DNA from: Nocardioides sp. | GTDB lineage: Bacteria; Actinomycetota; Actinomycetes; Propionibacteriales; Nocardioidaceae | Length of the DNA: 40,352 bases | Direction of reading: 5' to 3' | NCBI RefSeq assembly: GCF_004803405.1 | Contig: NZ_SSXI01000193.1 | Location: 1 to 40,352, forward strand | Shown: positions 24,671 to 34,457 of the stretch, one piece after another | Position numbering within the stretch: position 1 is the stretch's first letter | Layout: each line of letters begins with the position of its first letter | Translations under genes and position numbers: made by a program | The notes under the pieces: model-generated | What the model saw: the letters and a program-made list of their open reading frames with translations, nothing else | Database searches by the model: none | Told to the model about the DNA's origin: nothing

Positions 24671-25025
24671 CGGCGCTCCAGATGTCGCCGAGCCGCAGCT
24701 CCATCCCGGCGACGGTCCCGACAGCGAGGAGCATGATCGTGGTGCCGACCCGGGACCGCTCGGCGAGTGAGAACAGCGCTCCGGCGACCGGCGCGAGCGC
24801 GGCCGTGACCAGGTAGCTCACGAACGTGGCAGCCGAGACGTCCCGCTCGGTGCCGGCGAGCGCGACGCAGCCCCAGACGAGCTGCACGAGCAGCAGCACC
24901 TCCAGCACGGCGAGCGTCAGGAAGTGGCTGTCCTGCGCCGCGCGGTCGCGCACCAGGTCGACCACCAGCAGGACGGCGGCGACGCCACACATGGCGAGGA
25001 TCACGCCGTACAGCCAAGGAGTCAC
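24663..25025 (-). CDS. Small integral membrane protein, unknown function
   Basis: A 120-residue protein that is almost entirely hydrophobic, with four predicted helices (about 5-25, 38-58, 66-88 and 92-108). It has LEVLLLVQLVWGCVALAG and a conserved-looking acidic residue in helix 2. No family is recognised. The GTG at 25025 follows TACGCT (25038-25033) by 7 nt, suggesting leaderless expression. The next gene overlaps it by 8 bp; the two products may form a heteromer. Confidence 0.72.
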   Translation of the reverse strand: MTPWLYGVILAMCGVAAVLLVVDLVRDRAAQDSHFLTLAVLEVLLLVQLVWGCVALAGTERDVSAATFVSYLVTAALAPVAGALFSLAERSRVGTTIMLLAVGTVAGMELRLGDIWSAGA

Positions 25026-25068
25026 GGCCGCCAGCGTAGAGCCGCGCGCCGCGCCCTACACTCCCCGG
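25026..25068. promoter_or_regulatory. Overlapping divergent leaderless promoters
   Basis: Only 43 bp separate the GTG starts at 25025 (minus) and 25069 (plus). TACGCT on the minus strand (25038-25033) lies 7 nt from its GTG, and TACACT on the plus strand (25057-25062) lies 6 nt from its GTG. The two -10 boxes are 18 bp apart, so each promoter's -35 region overlaps the other's -10. RNA polymerase could not occupy both at once. Confidence 0.6.
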
Positions 25069-26016
25069 GTGCCACAGATCCGCGCAGCCGACCTTGCTGT
25101 CAGGGTCGACGGACTGGTGATGCGGTACGGCGACCGGACGGCCGTCGACGGCCTCTCCCTCGACGTGGAGCTCAACACCATCACCGCCGTGCTCGGTCCC
25201 AACGGCGCCGGCAAGACCACGACGCTCGAGACCTGCGAGGGCTACCGACGCCCGCAGGCCGGGACCGTCAAGGTGCTCGGGCTGGACCCGGTCCGCGACC
25301 GGAGGGCGCTGCTACCCCGGATCGGCGTGATGCTGCAGTCCGGTGGCGCGTGGAGCGGAGCGCGGGCCGAGGAGATGCTGCGCCATTTCGCCAGGCTCCA
25401 CGCCCACCCGCTCGACGTGACCCTGTTGATGGAGCGGCTGGCGCTGCACGAGTGCGGGCGGACGCCGTACCGACGGCTCTCGGGCGGCCAGCAGCAGCGG
25501 CTCGGCCTCGCCCTCGCGCTCGTCGGTCGCCCGGAGCTGGTGTTCGTGGACGAGCCGACCGCCGGGCTGGACCCGCAGATCCGGCGAGCCGTCTGGGACC
25601 TGCTGGAGGAGCTGCGGACCGACGGGGTGACCGTCGTGCTGACGACGCACTACCTCGAGGAGGCCGAGCGACTGGCTGACAAGGTGCACATCCTCGACCA
25701 CGGCAGGCTGGTCGCCAGCGGCTCGCCACTGGAGCTGACCCGCGGCGGCACCGTCGCGACCATCCGCCTCGTGGTGACGCAGCCGTTCCCGCCGGGGTCG
25801 CCCGAGGCGCTGGCCGCCTCGCTGGGCCCCGGCACCGAGCTGACGGTGCTCGACCCGCTGAGCCTCCAGGTGTCCGGACCGGCCGACGGCTCCACGCTTG
25901 CCAAGGTCGCCGCCTGGTGCGCCGACCACGACGTACTGCCGGAGTCGCTGTCGCTGGGCCAGCGGAACCTCGAGGATGTCTTCTTGGAGCTGACCGGCCG
26001 GGAGGACCTCGGATGA
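25069..26016 (+). CDS. ABC transporter ATP-binding protein (DrrA/CcmA-like)
   Basis: A 315-residue ATPase. Walker A is GPNGAGKTT (near residue 44), followed by TLETCEGYRRPQAG, Q-loop VMLQSGGAWSGARAEEMLRH, signature LSGGQQQRLGLALAL, Walker B LVFVDEPTAGLDPQ and switch TTHYLEEAERLAD. The C-terminal extension after residue 220 and the final LSLGQRNLEDVFLELTGR are typical of DrrA-type exporters. The start is the GTG at 25069, set by the TACACT leaderless box; the open frame upstream is not used. The stop overlaps the permease start (ATGA). Confidence 0.94.
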   Translation: MPQIRAADLAVRVDGLVMRYGDRTAVDGLSLDVELNTITAVLGPNGAGKTTTLETCEGYRRPQAGTVKVLGLDPVRDRRALLPRIGVMLQSGGAWSGARAEEMLRHFARLHAHPLDVTLLMERLALHECGRTPYRRLSGGQQQRLGLALALVGRPELVFVDEPTAGLDPQIRRAVWDLLEELRTDGVTVVLTTHYLEEAERLADKVHILDHGRLVASGSPLELTRGGTVATIRLVVTQPFPPGSPEALAASLGPGTELTVLDPLSLQVSGPADGSTLAKVAAWCADHDVLPESLSLGQRNLEDVFLELTGREDLG

Positions 26017-26780
26017 GCACCTTCTCCCCCGCTCCCGGTGCCGCCCCCGTCCTGCGCCAGCTCGTGACGCAGGCCGGCATGGAGGCACGCCTGATGCTCC
26101 GCAACGGCGAGCAGCTGCTGCTCGCCGTCGTGATCCCGGTGGTCGTGCTGGTCGGCGCGGTCCAGGGCGCCGACCGGATCGGCCTGGGGATCGACGGACG
26201 GACCGTCGACGTGCTGACGCCGGGCGTGCTCGCGCTCGCGGTGATGTCGACGGCGTTCACCTCGCTGGCGATCGCGACCGGCTTCGAGCGGCGCTACGGC
26301 GTGCTCAAGCGTCTCGGTACCGCTCCGCTCTCCCGCGGGACGCTGCTCGGCGGGAAGGTCGCCGCGCTGCTGGTGGTGCAGGTCCTCCAGTTCGGGGTCA
26401 TCGGCGGCGTCGGCCTGGCCCTCGGCTGGCGCGGCCCGGACGGCGTCGGCGCCGTGCTGGCCCTGATCCTCGCCGCGCTCCTGGGCACCGCGGCGTTCGC
26501 CTCGCTCGGCATGCTCCTGGCCGGCTCCCTCCGGGCCGAGGCCACGCTCGCCGCCGCCAACCTGGTCTACCTGTTGCTGCTGGCCGGCGGGGCCGTCGTA
26601 CTCCCCGTGAGTGCGTACGGCGGCCTCGGCGACGTGGTGCGGTGGCTGCCGTCCGGAGCGCTCGGCGAGGCGGTGCGGGCCGCGTGCGACGGAGCCGTCG
26701 CGGTGCGTGACCTGCTCGTGCTCGTCGGCTGGGCCGTGGGCGGTGCGGCTCTCACCACCAGGACGTTCAAGTGGGAGTGA
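26013..26780 (+). CDS. ABC-2 type transporter permease
   Basis: A 255-residue DrrB/ABC-2 permease with six likely helices (about 35-55, 67-88, 112-137, 143-167, 175-196 and 232-250). The FERRYGVLKRLGTAPLSRGTLLGGK block after helix 2 is the family coupling segment. It overlaps its ATPase by 4 bp and is followed within 2 bp by ctaA. The substrate is unknown; the close link with heme A synthase in this and, as I recall, other actinobacterial genomes suggests a role near cytochrome oxidase biogenesis. Confidence 0.93.
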   Translation: MSTFSPAPGAAPVLRQLVTQAGMEARLMLRNGEQLLLAVVIPVVVLVGAVQGADRIGLGIDGRTVDVLTPGVLALAVMSTAFTSLAIATGFERRYGVLKRLGTAPLSRGTLLGGKVAALLVVQVLQFGVIGGVGLALGWRGPDGVGAVLALILAALLGTAAFASLGMLLAGSLRAEATLAAANLVYLLLLAGGAVVLPVSAYGGLGDVVRWLPSGALGEAVRAACDGAVAVRDLLVLVGWAVGGAALTTRTFKWE

Positions 26781-26782
26781 CG

Positions 26783-27634
26783 ATGAGGATGGGTCGCTGG
26801 CTGACCGTGCTCGCGTGGGCCAACCTGGTCGCGAACGTCGGGATCGTGGTGACGGGCGGCGCGGTACGCCTCACCGGGTCCGGTCTCGGCTGCCCGACCT
26901 GGCCGCGGTGCAGCGCGGAGTCCTACGTCCCGCACGGCGAGCTCGGCATGCACGGAGCGATCGAGTTCGGGAACCGGATGCTGACCTTCGCCGTCGGCGC
27001 CATCGCGCTCGCCGCGTTCCTCGTCGCGTGGCGCAGCGGTGACCGCCGCGCCCGGCTGCTCACCCTGCTGATCGGCCTCTACATCCCGGCCCAGGCGGTC
27101 ATCGGCGGGATCACCGTCCTCACCGACCTGAACCCGTGGGTGGTCTCCTTCCACTTCCTCTCCTCGATGGTCATCATCGGGATCTGCGTCATGCTGCTCG
27201 ACCATCTCGTCGGCGCGCCCCGAGCCGCGGCGGGCCCCCGCACCCGGGCGCTGGCCTGGGTGACGTTCGGGCTCGGCTGGCTCGTGCTGTACCTCGGCAC
27301 CGTCGTCACCGGCTCCGGACCCCACTCCGGCGACCTCGACTCCAAGCGCACCGGCCTCGACCCCCAGGTCATGTCCCACGTGCACGCCTGGTCGGTCTAC
27401 GTCCTCGTCGGCCTGACCGTGCTCGTCCTGGTCCTCGCGATCCGTGCCGGGAACCGGCCGCTGCGCACCGCCGCGGCGGCCCTGCTCGCCCTCGAGGTCG
27501 TCCAGGGCGTCGTCGGGTTCACGCAGTACTACCTCGACCTCCCCGAGCTGCTCGTGCTGCTGCACATGCTCGGTGCGGCCCTCACCGCCGCGGGCATCGC
27601 CTGGCTGGTGCTGAGCGCGCACGCCCGCGACTGA
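26783..27634 (+). CDS. ctaA: Heme A synthase (CtaA/COX15)
   Basis: A 283-residue, eight-helix membrane protein that oxidises the heme O methyl group to the formyl of heme A for aa3 oxidase. Conserved His residues lie in LGMHGAIEFGNRM, VVSFHFLSSM, MSHVHAWSVY and LLHMLGAAL. The loop-1 Cys pair in GLGCPTWPRC is typical of the Gram-positive type. Three in-frame starts exist (GTG 26771, ATG 26783, ATG 26789); I chose 26783 since it follows the permease stop and gives MRMGRWLTV. It is part of the ABC transporter operon and convergent with ctaB, 16 bp apart. Confidence 0.95.
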   Translation: MRMGRWLTVLAWANLVANVGIVVTGGAVRLTGSGLGCPTWPRCSAESYVPHGELGMHGAIEFGNRMLTFAVGAIALAAFLVAWRSGDRRARLLTLLIGLYIPAQAVIGGITVLTDLNPWVVSFHFLSSMVIIGICVMLLDHLVGAPRAAAGPRTRALAWVTFGLGWLVLYLGTVVTGSGPHSGDLDSKRTGLDPQVMSHVHAWSVYVLVGLTVLVLVLAIRAGNRPLRTAAAALLALEVVQGVVGFTQYYLDLPELLVLLHMLGAALTAAGIAWLVLSAHARD

Positions 27635-27650
27635 CCGGCGGGGCCGCTCG

Positions 27651-28598
27651 TCAGCGCAGCAGGGGGTCGATCGCGACAGCGACGAACAGCAGCGACAGGT
27701 AGAGGTTCGAGGAGTGGAACAGCCGCATCGGCTGGAGCACGCTCAGCTCCTCGGTGCCCCGGGCCCGGCGGTGCAGCCCGTGCGCCTGCGCCAGGAACAC
27801 CGCTCCGAGGACGAGCGCGACGACCGGGTAGAGCGGCCCGGTGCCGGCGACCGGCCAGAGCAGCAGCGACGTGCCGACCATGACCCAGCTGTAGAGGACG
27901 ATCTGCAGTGCCACGTTCCGCGCCGGCTTCACGACCGGAAGCATCGGCACGTCGACCTGGGCGTAGTCCTCGCGGTAGCGCAGCGCCAGCGCCCAGGTGT
28001 GCGGCGGTGTCCAGAAGAAGACGACCGCGAACAGCACCACCGGCACCCACGACAGCTCGCCGGTGACGGCGGTCCAGCCGATCAGGGTGGGGAAGCAGCC
28101 GGCGATGCCGCCCCAGACGATGTTCTGGGTGGTCCGGCGCTTCAGGAGCATCGTGTAGACGAAGACGTAGAAGGCGATCGCGGTGACCGAGAGCGCCGCC
28201 GACAGCAGGTTGACCCACACGGCGAGCACCACGGTGGACAGGACCCCGAGGACGACACCGAACACGAGGGCCGCAGCCGGGGTCACGATGTGCCGCGGCA
28301 GCGCACGACGCCGGGTGCGGCGCATCTGCTCGTCGATGTCGCGGTCGTAGACGCAGTTGAAGACCGACGCGGACCCGGCGGAGAGGGTCCCGCCGATCAC
28401 GGTGGCGACGACCAGGCCCAGCGGCGGCACGCCGCGCGCGGCGAAGAACATCACGGGGACGGTCGTCAGCAGCAGGAGCTCGATCACCCGCGGCTTCGTG
28501 AGGCCTACGTAGGCCATCACCACGTCGCGGAAGGCGGCCTTCGGCTGGGCTTCGTCGACAGCCAGCAGCTCGGGGCTGGTCGGGTCGACGTAGGTCAC
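27651..28598 (-). CDS. ctaB: Protoheme IX farnesyltransferase (heme O synthase)
   Basis: A 315-residue UbiA-superfamily membrane enzyme that adds farnesyl to heme B, giving heme O, the substrate of CtaA. The prenyl-diphosphate Mg-binding motif is [15 protein letters not shown] (N-X3-D-X3-D), with [19 protein letters not shown] before it. The second motif lies around [24 protein letters not shown]. The frame is open to 28664, but the GTG at 28598 has AAGGA 6 nt upstream and gives the family length. Divergent from tkt; its promoter carries a 14-bp palindrome. Confidence 0.95.
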   Translation of the reverse strand: MTYVDPTSPELLAVDEAQPKAAFRDVVMAYVGLTKPRVIELLLLTTVPVMFFAARGVPPLGLVVATVIGGTLSAGSASVFNCVYDRDIDEQMRRTRRRALPRHIVTPAAALVFGVVLGVLSTVVLAVWVNLLSAALSVTAIAFYVFVYTMLLKRRTTQNIVWGGIAGCFPTLIGWTAVTGELSWVPVVLFAVVFFWTPPHTWALALRYREDYAQVDVPMLPVVKPARNVALQIVLYSWVMVGTSLLLWPVAGTGPLYPVVALVLGAVFLAQAHGLHRRARGTEELSVLQPMRLFHSSNLYLSLLFVAVAIDPLLR

Positions 28599-28619
28599 GA
28601 GAGTCCTTGGGCACAGGGA

Positions 28620-28638
28620 TCGGAGCGCTCCGAGTGTA
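28620..28638 (-). promoter_or_regulatory. ctaB promoter -10 box with adjacent 14-bp perfect palindrome
   Basis: TACACT on the minus strand (28638-28633) is a good -10 and would start transcription near 28626, giving a leader of about 28 nt with AAGGA before the GTG. Directly downstream, TCGGAGCGCTCCGA (28620-28633) is a perfect 14-bp palindrome covering the start site. It may be an operator or a 5' hairpin. Confidence 0.5.
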
Positions 28639-28698
28639 GCCGCTGTGGGACCGAGTTCGTGCACCCAGCCGCTGTCTGGTTGGCGCCACGGGCTTGAG

Positions 28699-28704
28699 TA
28701 GGCT
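28699..28704 (+). promoter_or_regulatory. Leaderless -10 box of tkt
   Basis: TAGGCT at 28699-28704 is followed by 7 nt and the ATG at 28712. There is no Shine-Dalgarno between, so the tkt mRNA is probably leaderless. A TTG at 28694 in the same frame lies across the box and is not a credible start. Confidence 0.55.
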
Positions 28705-28711
28705 CGGCACC

Positions 28712-30823
28712 ATGATTCCGGAGCTGGAGTGGACCGATCTGGACCGCAGGGCGGTCGACACCGCGAGGGTGCTGGCGATGGACGCCGTGCAGAAGGTCGG
28801 CAACGGCCACCCTGGCACCGCCATGAGCCTCGCGCCCGCCGCCTACCTGCTGTTCCAGAAGGTGATGCGGCACGATCCCGCCGACCCGAACTGGATGGCG
28901 CGCGACCGCTTCGTCCTGAGCGCCGGGCACAGCTCGATCACGCTCTACACCCAGCTGTACCTCGGCGGTTTCGGGCTCGAGCTCTCCGACCTCCAGAGCC
29001 TCCGGACCTGGGGCTCCAAGACGCCCGGGCATCCCGAGTTCGGTCACACCCCCGGGGTGGAGGTGACCACCGGCCCGCTCGGCCAGGGTCTCGCCAACGC
29101 CGTGGGCATGGCGATGGCCGCCCGTCGCGAGCGTGGGCTGCTGGACCCGGACGCCGGTGACGGCGAGTCGCTCTTCGACCACCACATCTACTGCATCGCC
29201 TCCGACGGCGACCTCGAGGAGGGCGTCAGCAGCGAGGCCTCCTCGATCGCCGGCACCCAGCACCTCGGCAACCTGACGGTGATCTACGACGCCAACCGGA
29301 TCTCGATCGAGGGCGACACCCACATCGCGTTCAACGAGGACGTCGCCAAGCGCTACGAGGCGTACGGCTGGCACGTCCAGACGGTCGACTGGACCGGCAA
29401 CGACCACTCCGACCTGACGAACTACGAGGAGGACGTGCCCGCCCTCCACGAGGCGATCCGCGCCGCTGACGCCGTCACCGACCGGCCCTCCCTCGTCGTG
29501 CTCAAGACCGTGATCGCCTGGCCCGCGCCGAACGCCCAGAACACCGAGGCGGCGCACGGCTCGGCTCTCGGCGCGGACGAGGTCGCGGCCACCAAGGAGA
29601 TCCTGGGGTTCGACCCGGCGAGGACCTTCGAGGTTCCGGACGAGGTGATCACCCACACCCGCTCCCTGGTCGAGCGGGGCAAGGTGTGGGGCTCGGAGTG
29701 GGACAAGAGGTTCGACGAGTGGGCCGACGCCCATCCCGAGGGCGCGGCGCTCCTGCACCGGATGAAGGACCGGGCGCTGCCCGAGGGCATCGAAGCGGCG
29801 CTCCCGACCTTCGAGGCCGACGCCAAGGGCGTCGCCACCCGGGCCGCGTCCGGCAAGGTGATCAACGCGATCGCGCCGATCATGCCGGAGCTGTGGGGCG
29901 GCTCGGCGGACCTCGCCGGGTCCAACAACACCACGATCAAGGACGCCAAGTCGTTTCTCCCCGAGGACCGCTCCGTCGAGGAGTGGCAGGGGGACCCCTA
30001 CCAGGGCCGCGTGCTCCACTTCGGCATCCGCGAGCACGGCATGGGCGCGATCATGAACGGGATCGCCGTGCATGGCGGCACCCGCGTCTTCGGTGGCACC
30101 TTCCTCACCTTCTCCGACTACATGCGCGGCGCGGTCCGCGTCGGAGCACTGATGAAGGCGCCGGTCGTCTACGTGTGGACCCACGACTCGATCGGCCTCG
30201 GCGAGGACGGTCCCACCCACCAGCCGGTCGAGCACCTCTGGGCGCTCCGCGGCATCCCCGGCCTCGACATCGTCCGCCCGGCGGACGCCAACGAGACGGC
30301 CGCAGCGTGGCTGCAGATCCTCAAGAACGCCGACCGTCCCGCCGGCCTGATCCTGAGCCGCCAGAACGTGCCGACGTTCCCGCGCGGGGCCGAGGGATTC
30401 GCCACCACGGAGAACGTCGGCAAGGGCGGCTACGTCCTGGTCGAGTCCGCCGGCGCCGATCCCGACGTGATCCTGATCGGCACCGGCTCCGAGGTGCAGC
30501 TGGCCGTCAAGGCCCGGGAGCTCCTCGCCGTCGACGGCATCAACGCGCGGGTGGTCTCGATGCCGTCCATCGAGTGGTTCGAGCAGCAGACGCAGGCCTA
30601 CCGGGACGAGGTGCTGCTGCCGACCGTCAAGGCCCGGGTCAGTGTCGAGGCCGGTCTGCGCCTGGGCTGGCGCGAGTACGTCGGCGACGCCGGCCGGATG
30701 GTGAGCCTCGAGCACTACGGCGCGTCCGCTGACGGAGCGCGGATCTTCACGGAGTTCGGCTTCACCCCCGAGGCGGTTGCACAGGCCGCCAAGGACAGCA
30801 TCGACGCAGCCAGCAAGGGCTGA
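28712..30823 (+). CDS. tkt: Transketolase
   Basis: A 703-residue thiamine-diphosphate enzyme that moves two-carbon units between sugar phosphates. The N-terminal domain has [14 protein letters not shown] and the TPP/Mg motif [18 protein letters not shown] near residues 163-180. The pyrimidine domain has [16 protein letters not shown] with the catalytic Glu, and [20 protein letters not shown]. The C-terminal domain ends near [10 protein letters not shown]. Length and motif order are normal. It heads the tkt-tal-pgi-pgl gene group and has a leaderless-type promoter. Confidence 0.97.
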   Translation: MIPELEWTDLDRRAVDTARVLAMDAVQKVGNGHPGTAMSLAPAAYLLFQKVMRHDPADPNWMARDRFVLSAGHSSITLYTQLYLGGFGLELSDLQSLRTWGSKTPGHPEFGHTPGVEVTTGPLGQGLANAVGMAMAARRERGLLDPDAGDGESLFDHHIYCIASDGDLEEGVSSEASSIAGTQHLGNLTVIYDANRISIEGDTHIAFNEDVAKRYEAYGWHVQTVDWTGNDHSDLTNYEEDVPALHEAIRAADAVTDRPSLVVLKTVIAWPAPNAQNTEAAHGSALGADEVAATKEILGFDPARTFEVPDEVITHTRSLVERGKVWGSEWDKRFDEWADAHPEGAALLHRMKDRALPEGIEAALPTFEADAKGVATRAASGKVINAIAPIMPELWGGSADLAGSNNTTIKDAKSFLPEDRSVEEWQGDPYQGRVLHFGIREHGMGAIMNGIAVHGGTRVFGGTFLTFSDYMRGAVRVGALMKAPVVYVWTHDSIGLGEDGPTHQPVEHLWALRGIPGLDIVRPADANETAAAWLQILKNADRPAGLILSRQNVPTFPRGAEGFATTENVGKGGYVLVESAGADPDVILIGTGSEVQLAVKARELLAVDGINARVVSMPSIEWFEQQTQAYRDEVLLPTVKARVSVEAGLRLGWREYVGDAGRMVSLEHYGASADGARIFTEFGFTPEAVAQAAKDSIDAASKG

Positions 30824-30858
30824 CTCCCACGCAACCGGCATCACCACCAGGAGGATTC

Positions 30859-31965
30859 ATGGATGATCGGCTGAAGGCCCTCGCTGACGCGGGGGTGTCC
30901 ATCTGGCTCGACGACCTGTCCCGCGAGCGGATCGAGACCGGGAATCTGGCCGACCTCGTCGGGCAGAGCTCCGTGGTCGGCGTGACGACGAACCCGACGA
31001 TCTTCGCCGCGGCGATCGCCGACGGCGAGCGGTACGACGAGCAGGTCCGCGCGCTCGTCGCCGACGGCTCCTCCGCGGACGAGGTGATCTTCGCCCTGAC
31101 GACCGACGACGTCCGCAACGCCTGCGACGTGCTGGCTCCGGTCGCCGAGTCGACCAAGGACGACGGCCGCGTCTCGATCGAGGTCGAGCCCACGCTGGCC
31201 AACGACACCGAGGCGACGATCGCCTCCGCGAAGGCGCTCTGGGCCGCGGTCGACCGCCCGAACGCCCTGATCAAGATCCCCGCGACGCTCGAGGGGCTTC
31301 CCGCGATCACCGAGGTGATCGCCGCCGGCATCAGCGTCAACGTGACGCTGATCTTCTCGACCGAGCGCTACCGCGCGGTGATGGACGCCTACCTCGCCGG
31401 CCTGGAGAAGGCGAAGGCTGCCGGTGTCGACCTCACCACGATCCGCTCGGTGGCATCGTTCTTCGTCTCGCGGGTCGACTCCGAGGTCGACGCCAGGCTG
31501 GAGAAGATCGCCACCGACGAGGCCCTGGCTCTGCGCGGCAAGGCTGCGGTCGCCAACGCGCGGCTCGCCTACGCCGCCTTCGAGGAGGTCGTCGCCTCCG
31601 AGCGCTGGCAGGCACTGGCAGCCGACGGCGCTCACGCGCAGCGGCCGCTGTGGGCCTCGACCGGCGTGAAGAACCCCGACTACCCCGACACCCTCTACGT
31701 CACCGACCTCGTCGTCGCCGACACGGTCAACACGATGCCCGAGAAGACGCTCCGCGCCTTCGCCGACCACGGCGAGGTGAAGGGCGACCAGGTCACGGGC
31801 AAGGCCGCCGAGGCGCAGGAGGTCTTTGACCAGCTGGACGCCGCCGGGATCGACGTCGCCGACGTGTTCAAGGTGCTGGAGCTCGAGGGCGTCGACAAGT
31901 TCAAGACCTCCTGGACCGAGCTGGTCACCACCGTCGAGGGTCAGATGGAAAAGGCCGGGGCCTGA
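30859..31965 (+). CDS. tal: Transaldolase
   Basis: A 368-residue transaldolase that transfers dihydroxyacetone units. Lys139 in [11 protein letters not shown] forms the Schiff base. [15 protein letters not shown] near residue 40 and [14 protein letters not shown] are family signatures, and [12 protein letters not shown] follows. The length fits the long actinobacterial/cyanobacterial type. An unusually strong ribosome-binding site AGGAGG lies at 30848-30853, 5 nt before the ATG. The gap to tkt is 35 bp with no terminator, so they are co-transcribed. Confidence 0.97.
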   Translation: MDDRLKALADAGVSIWLDDLSRERIETGNLADLVGQSSVVGVTTNPTIFAAAIADGERYDEQVRALVADGSSADEVIFALTTDDVRNACDVLAPVAESTKDDGRVSIEVEPTLANDTEATIASAKALWAAVDRPNALIKIPATLEGLPAITEVIAAGISVNVTLIFSTERYRAVMDAYLAGLEKAKAAGVDLTTIRSVASFFVSRVDSEVDARLEKIATDEALALRGKAAVANARLAYAAFEEVVASERWQALAADGAHAQRPLWASTGVKNPDYPDTLYVTDLVVADTVNTMPEKTLRAFADHGEVKGDQVTGKAAEAQEVFDQLDAAGIDVADVFKVLELEGVDKFKTSWTELVTTVEGQMEKAGA

Positions 31966-31969
31966 CCTC

Positions 31970-33661
31970 ATGCCGTCGAGCAGCTCGGTGCCGACAGCGC
32001 CGGTCGACCCGACGTCCACCGCGGCCTGGGCCACCCTGGTCCGGCTCGCTGACTCCTTCTCCCCCGACCTGCGCGCCTGGTTCGCGAAGGACCCCGACCG
32101 TGCGGCGCGCTTGAGCCTCACGGCCGGCGACCTCCTGGTCGACCTGTCGAAGAACCTGGTGGACGACGAGGTCCTGGACACCCTGGTGGCCCTCGCGGAC
32201 GAGGTCGGCATCCACGAGCGTCGCGACGCGATGTTCCGCGGGGACCGGATCAATGTCACCGAGGACCGCGCCGTGCTCCACACCGCGTTGCGGAAGCCGG
32301 CCGACGCGGTGCTGGAGGTCGACGGCGAGGACGTGGTGTGCGACGTCCACGATGTGCTGGACCGCGTGTACGCCTTCGCCGACAGGGTCAGGTCGGGGGC
32401 GTGGACGGGCGTCACCGGCGCGCCGATCCGCACGGTCGTCAACATCGGGATCGGCGGTTCCGACCTCGGGCCGGTGATGGCCTACGAGGCACTGAAGCCG
32501 TACGCCCAGGACGGGCCCGAGTGTCGGTTCATCAGCAACATCGACCCGACCGACGCCGCGCAGAAGCTCGCCGGGCTGGACCCGGCCAGCACCCTCTTCA
32601 TCGTGTCGAGCAAGACGTTCGGCACCCTCGAGACGCTGACCAACGCGCGACTCTGCCGAGCCTGGCTCCTCGAGCGGCTTCGCTCCGACGGGGCCGTCGG
32701 CGAGGACGTCGAGGACGCAGTCGCGGTGGCGCGGCACTTCGTCGCGGTGTCCACCGCGCTCGACAAGGTCGCGGAGTTCGGCATCGACCCGGACAACGCC
32801 TTCGGGTTCTGGGACTGGGTCGGCGGGCGCTACTCCCTCGACTCCGCGATCGGGACGTCGTTGGTCATCGCCATCGGTCCCGAGCGGTTCGCGGAGCTCC
32901 TTGCCGGCTTCCACACGATCGATGAGCACTTCCGCACCGCGGACCTGCGGCACAACGTCCCAGCGCTGATGGGTCTGCTCAACATCTGGTACACCAACTT
33001 CCTCGGCGCCCACACGCACGCCGTACTCCCCTACGCGCAGTCGCTGCACCGGTTCCCGGCCTACCTCCAGCAGCTGACCATGGAGTCCAACGGCAAGGGT
33101 GTGCGGTGGGACGGCAGCCCCGTCACCGCCGACACCGGCGAGGTCTTCTGGGGGGAGCCCGGCACCAACGGCCAGCACGCGTTCTACCAGCTCATCCACC
33201 AGGGCACCCGGCTCGTCCCCGCCGACTTCATCGCCGTCGCCAGACCCGCGTACCCGCTGACCGACGGCGATACCGACGTGCACGAGCTGCTCCTGGCCAA
33301 CTTCTTCGCGCAGACCAAGGCGCTGGCGTTCGGGAAGACCGCGGACGAGGTTCGTGCCGAGGGCACCGAGGAGTCGATCGTGCCGGCGCGGGTGTTCAGC
33401 GGGAACCGACCGACGACCTCGATCATGGCGCCCGAGCTCTCGCCCTCTGTGCTGGGGCAGCTGATCGCCCTGTACGAGCACATCACCTTCACCCAGGGAG
33501 TCGTCTGGGGCATCGACAGCTTCGACCAGTGGGGAGTCGAGCTCGGCAAGCAGCTCGCCCAGCGGGTCGCACCCGCCGTTGCGGGTGACCGGGCCGTCCT
33601 GCAGGAGCAGGATCCCTCCACCCACTCCCTGATCGCCTACTACCTGGAGCACCGGACGTGA
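31970..33661 (+). CDS. pgi: Glucose-6-phosphate isomerase
   Basis: A 563-residue isomerase interconverting glucose-6-phosphate and fructose-6-phosphate. [27 protein letters not shown] (phosphate-binding loop), [12 protein letters not shown] and [16 protein letters not shown] hold the catalytic Glu and His. The C-terminus [14 protein letters not shown] carries the catalytic Lys. The open frame extends into tal in another phase; the ATG at 31970, 4 bp after the tal stop, gives [11 protein letters not shown]. The stop overlaps the pgl ATG (TGATG). Confidence 0.96.
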   Translation: MPSSSSVPTAPVDPTSTAAWATLVRLADSFSPDLRAWFAKDPDRAARLSLTAGDLLVDLSKNLVDDEVLDTLVALADEVGIHERRDAMFRGDRINVTEDRAVLHTALRKPADAVLEVDGEDVVCDVHDVLDRVYAFADRVRSGAWTGVTGAPIRTVVNIGIGGSDLGPVMAYEALKPYAQDGPECRFISNIDPTDAAQKLAGLDPASTLFIVSSKTFGTLETLTNARLCRAWLLERLRSDGAVGEDVEDAVAVARHFVAVSTALDKVAEFGIDPDNAFGFWDWVGGRYSLDSAIGTSLVIAIGPERFAELLAGFHTIDEHFRTADLRHNVPALMGLLNIWYTNFLGAHTHAVLPYAQSLHRFPAYLQQLTMESNGKGVRWDGSPVTADTGEVFWGEPGTNGQHAFYQLIHQGTRLVPADFIAVARPAYPLTDGDTDVHELLLANFFAQTKALAFGKTADEVRAEGTEESIVPARVFSGNRPTTSIMAPELSPSVLGQLIALYEHITFTQGVVWGIDSFDQWGVELGKQLAQRVAPAVAGDRAVLQEQDPSTHSLIAYYLEHRT

Positions 33662-34407
33662 TGGACAACGAACCCGCCCCCCTCGTCGAGGTCCATGACA
33701 GCCCCGACGCGCTCGCCTCGGCCGTCGCCGGTGAGCTGCTCAACCGGATCGCCGACGCCCAGGCCGCCGGCAGCGTGCCCCACGTCTGCCTGACCGGCGG
33801 TTCGATCGCGGAGAAGATCCACCGCGAAGTGCTCCGTCACGCTCCCGGCTCGGGTGTCGACTGGGGTGCGGTCGAGATCTGGTTCGGCGACGAGCGGTTC
33901 GTCAGCGCCGACTCGCCCGACCGCAATGTGGGGCAGGCCCGCGCGGCCTTCCTCGACGAGCTCGGAGTTCCCGCGCACCGGATCCACCAGGCGCCACCGA
34001 CCGACGGCGCTGGCAGCGTCGACGAGTCGGCACGGGCCTACGCCGCCGATGTCGACGAGCGCCTCGTCAGCCGCGGCGAGGAGTTCCTGGTCATGATCCT
34101 GGGCGTGGGCCCGGACGGACACGTCGCCTCGCTCTTCCCCGGCTTCGAGCAGCTCTCGGTGACCGACGTGTCCGCCGTCGGGGTGAGCGGGTCGCCCAAG
34201 CCACCGCCGGAGCGGGTCTCCCTCACCTACCCGGCCCTCAACCGGTCCGGCGCGGTGTGGTTCGTCGTCAGTGGTGAGGGCAAGGCCGACGCCGTGGCGC
34301 GGGCACTCGCGTCGGACGGCACCGTCGAGGACACCCCGGCCCGCGGCGTGCGAGGCAGGACCGAGACCACCTGGTTCCTCGACACCGCGGCGGCCGCACG
34401 CGTATGA
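33661..34407 (+). CDS. pgl: 6-phosphogluconolactonase
   Basis: A 248-residue DevB/SOL-type lactonase that hydrolyses 6-phosphoglucono-lactone in the oxidative pentose phosphate pathway. HVCLTGGSIAEKIH (phosphate loop), VEIWFGDERFVSADSPDRNVGQA and LGVGPDGHVASLFPG are the three family signatures. The ATG at 33661 shares a base with the pgi stop; a GTG at 33658 is an alternative. The usual actinobacterial neighbours zwf and opcA, which would make its substrate, are absent. The 3' end overlaps a possible upstream start of the next gene. Confidence 0.95.
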   Translation: MDNEPAPLVEVHDSPDALASAVAGELLNRIADAQAAGSVPHVCLTGGSIAEKIHREVLRHAPGSGVDWGAVEIWFGDERFVSADSPDRNVGQARAAFLDELGVPAHRIHQAPPTDGAGSVDESARAYAADVDERLVSRGEEFLVMILGVGPDGHVASLFPGFEQLSVTDVSAVGVSGSPKPPPERVSLTYPALNRSGAVWFVVSGEGKADAVARALASDGTVEDTPARGVRGRTETTWFLDTAAAARV

Positions 34408-34457
34408 CTGAGGGCGCGCGGTTTGCCCGACCCGCCGGTAGCGAGCACGATATCGGG

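Noticed and set aside
24663..25025. Cytochrome oxidase subunit IV-like small protein
   Set aside because: Hydrophobic helices alone match; no subunit IV sequence pattern could be recognised.
28595..30847. 750-residue open frame antisense to tkt
   Set aside because: Typical high-GC shadow frame opposite a well-conserved enzyme gene; its composition is low-complexity Arg/Gly/Asp/Val and no motif is seen.
31925..33652. 575-residue open frame antisense to pgi
   Set aside because: Shadow of pgi in the complementary frame; no recognisable domain.
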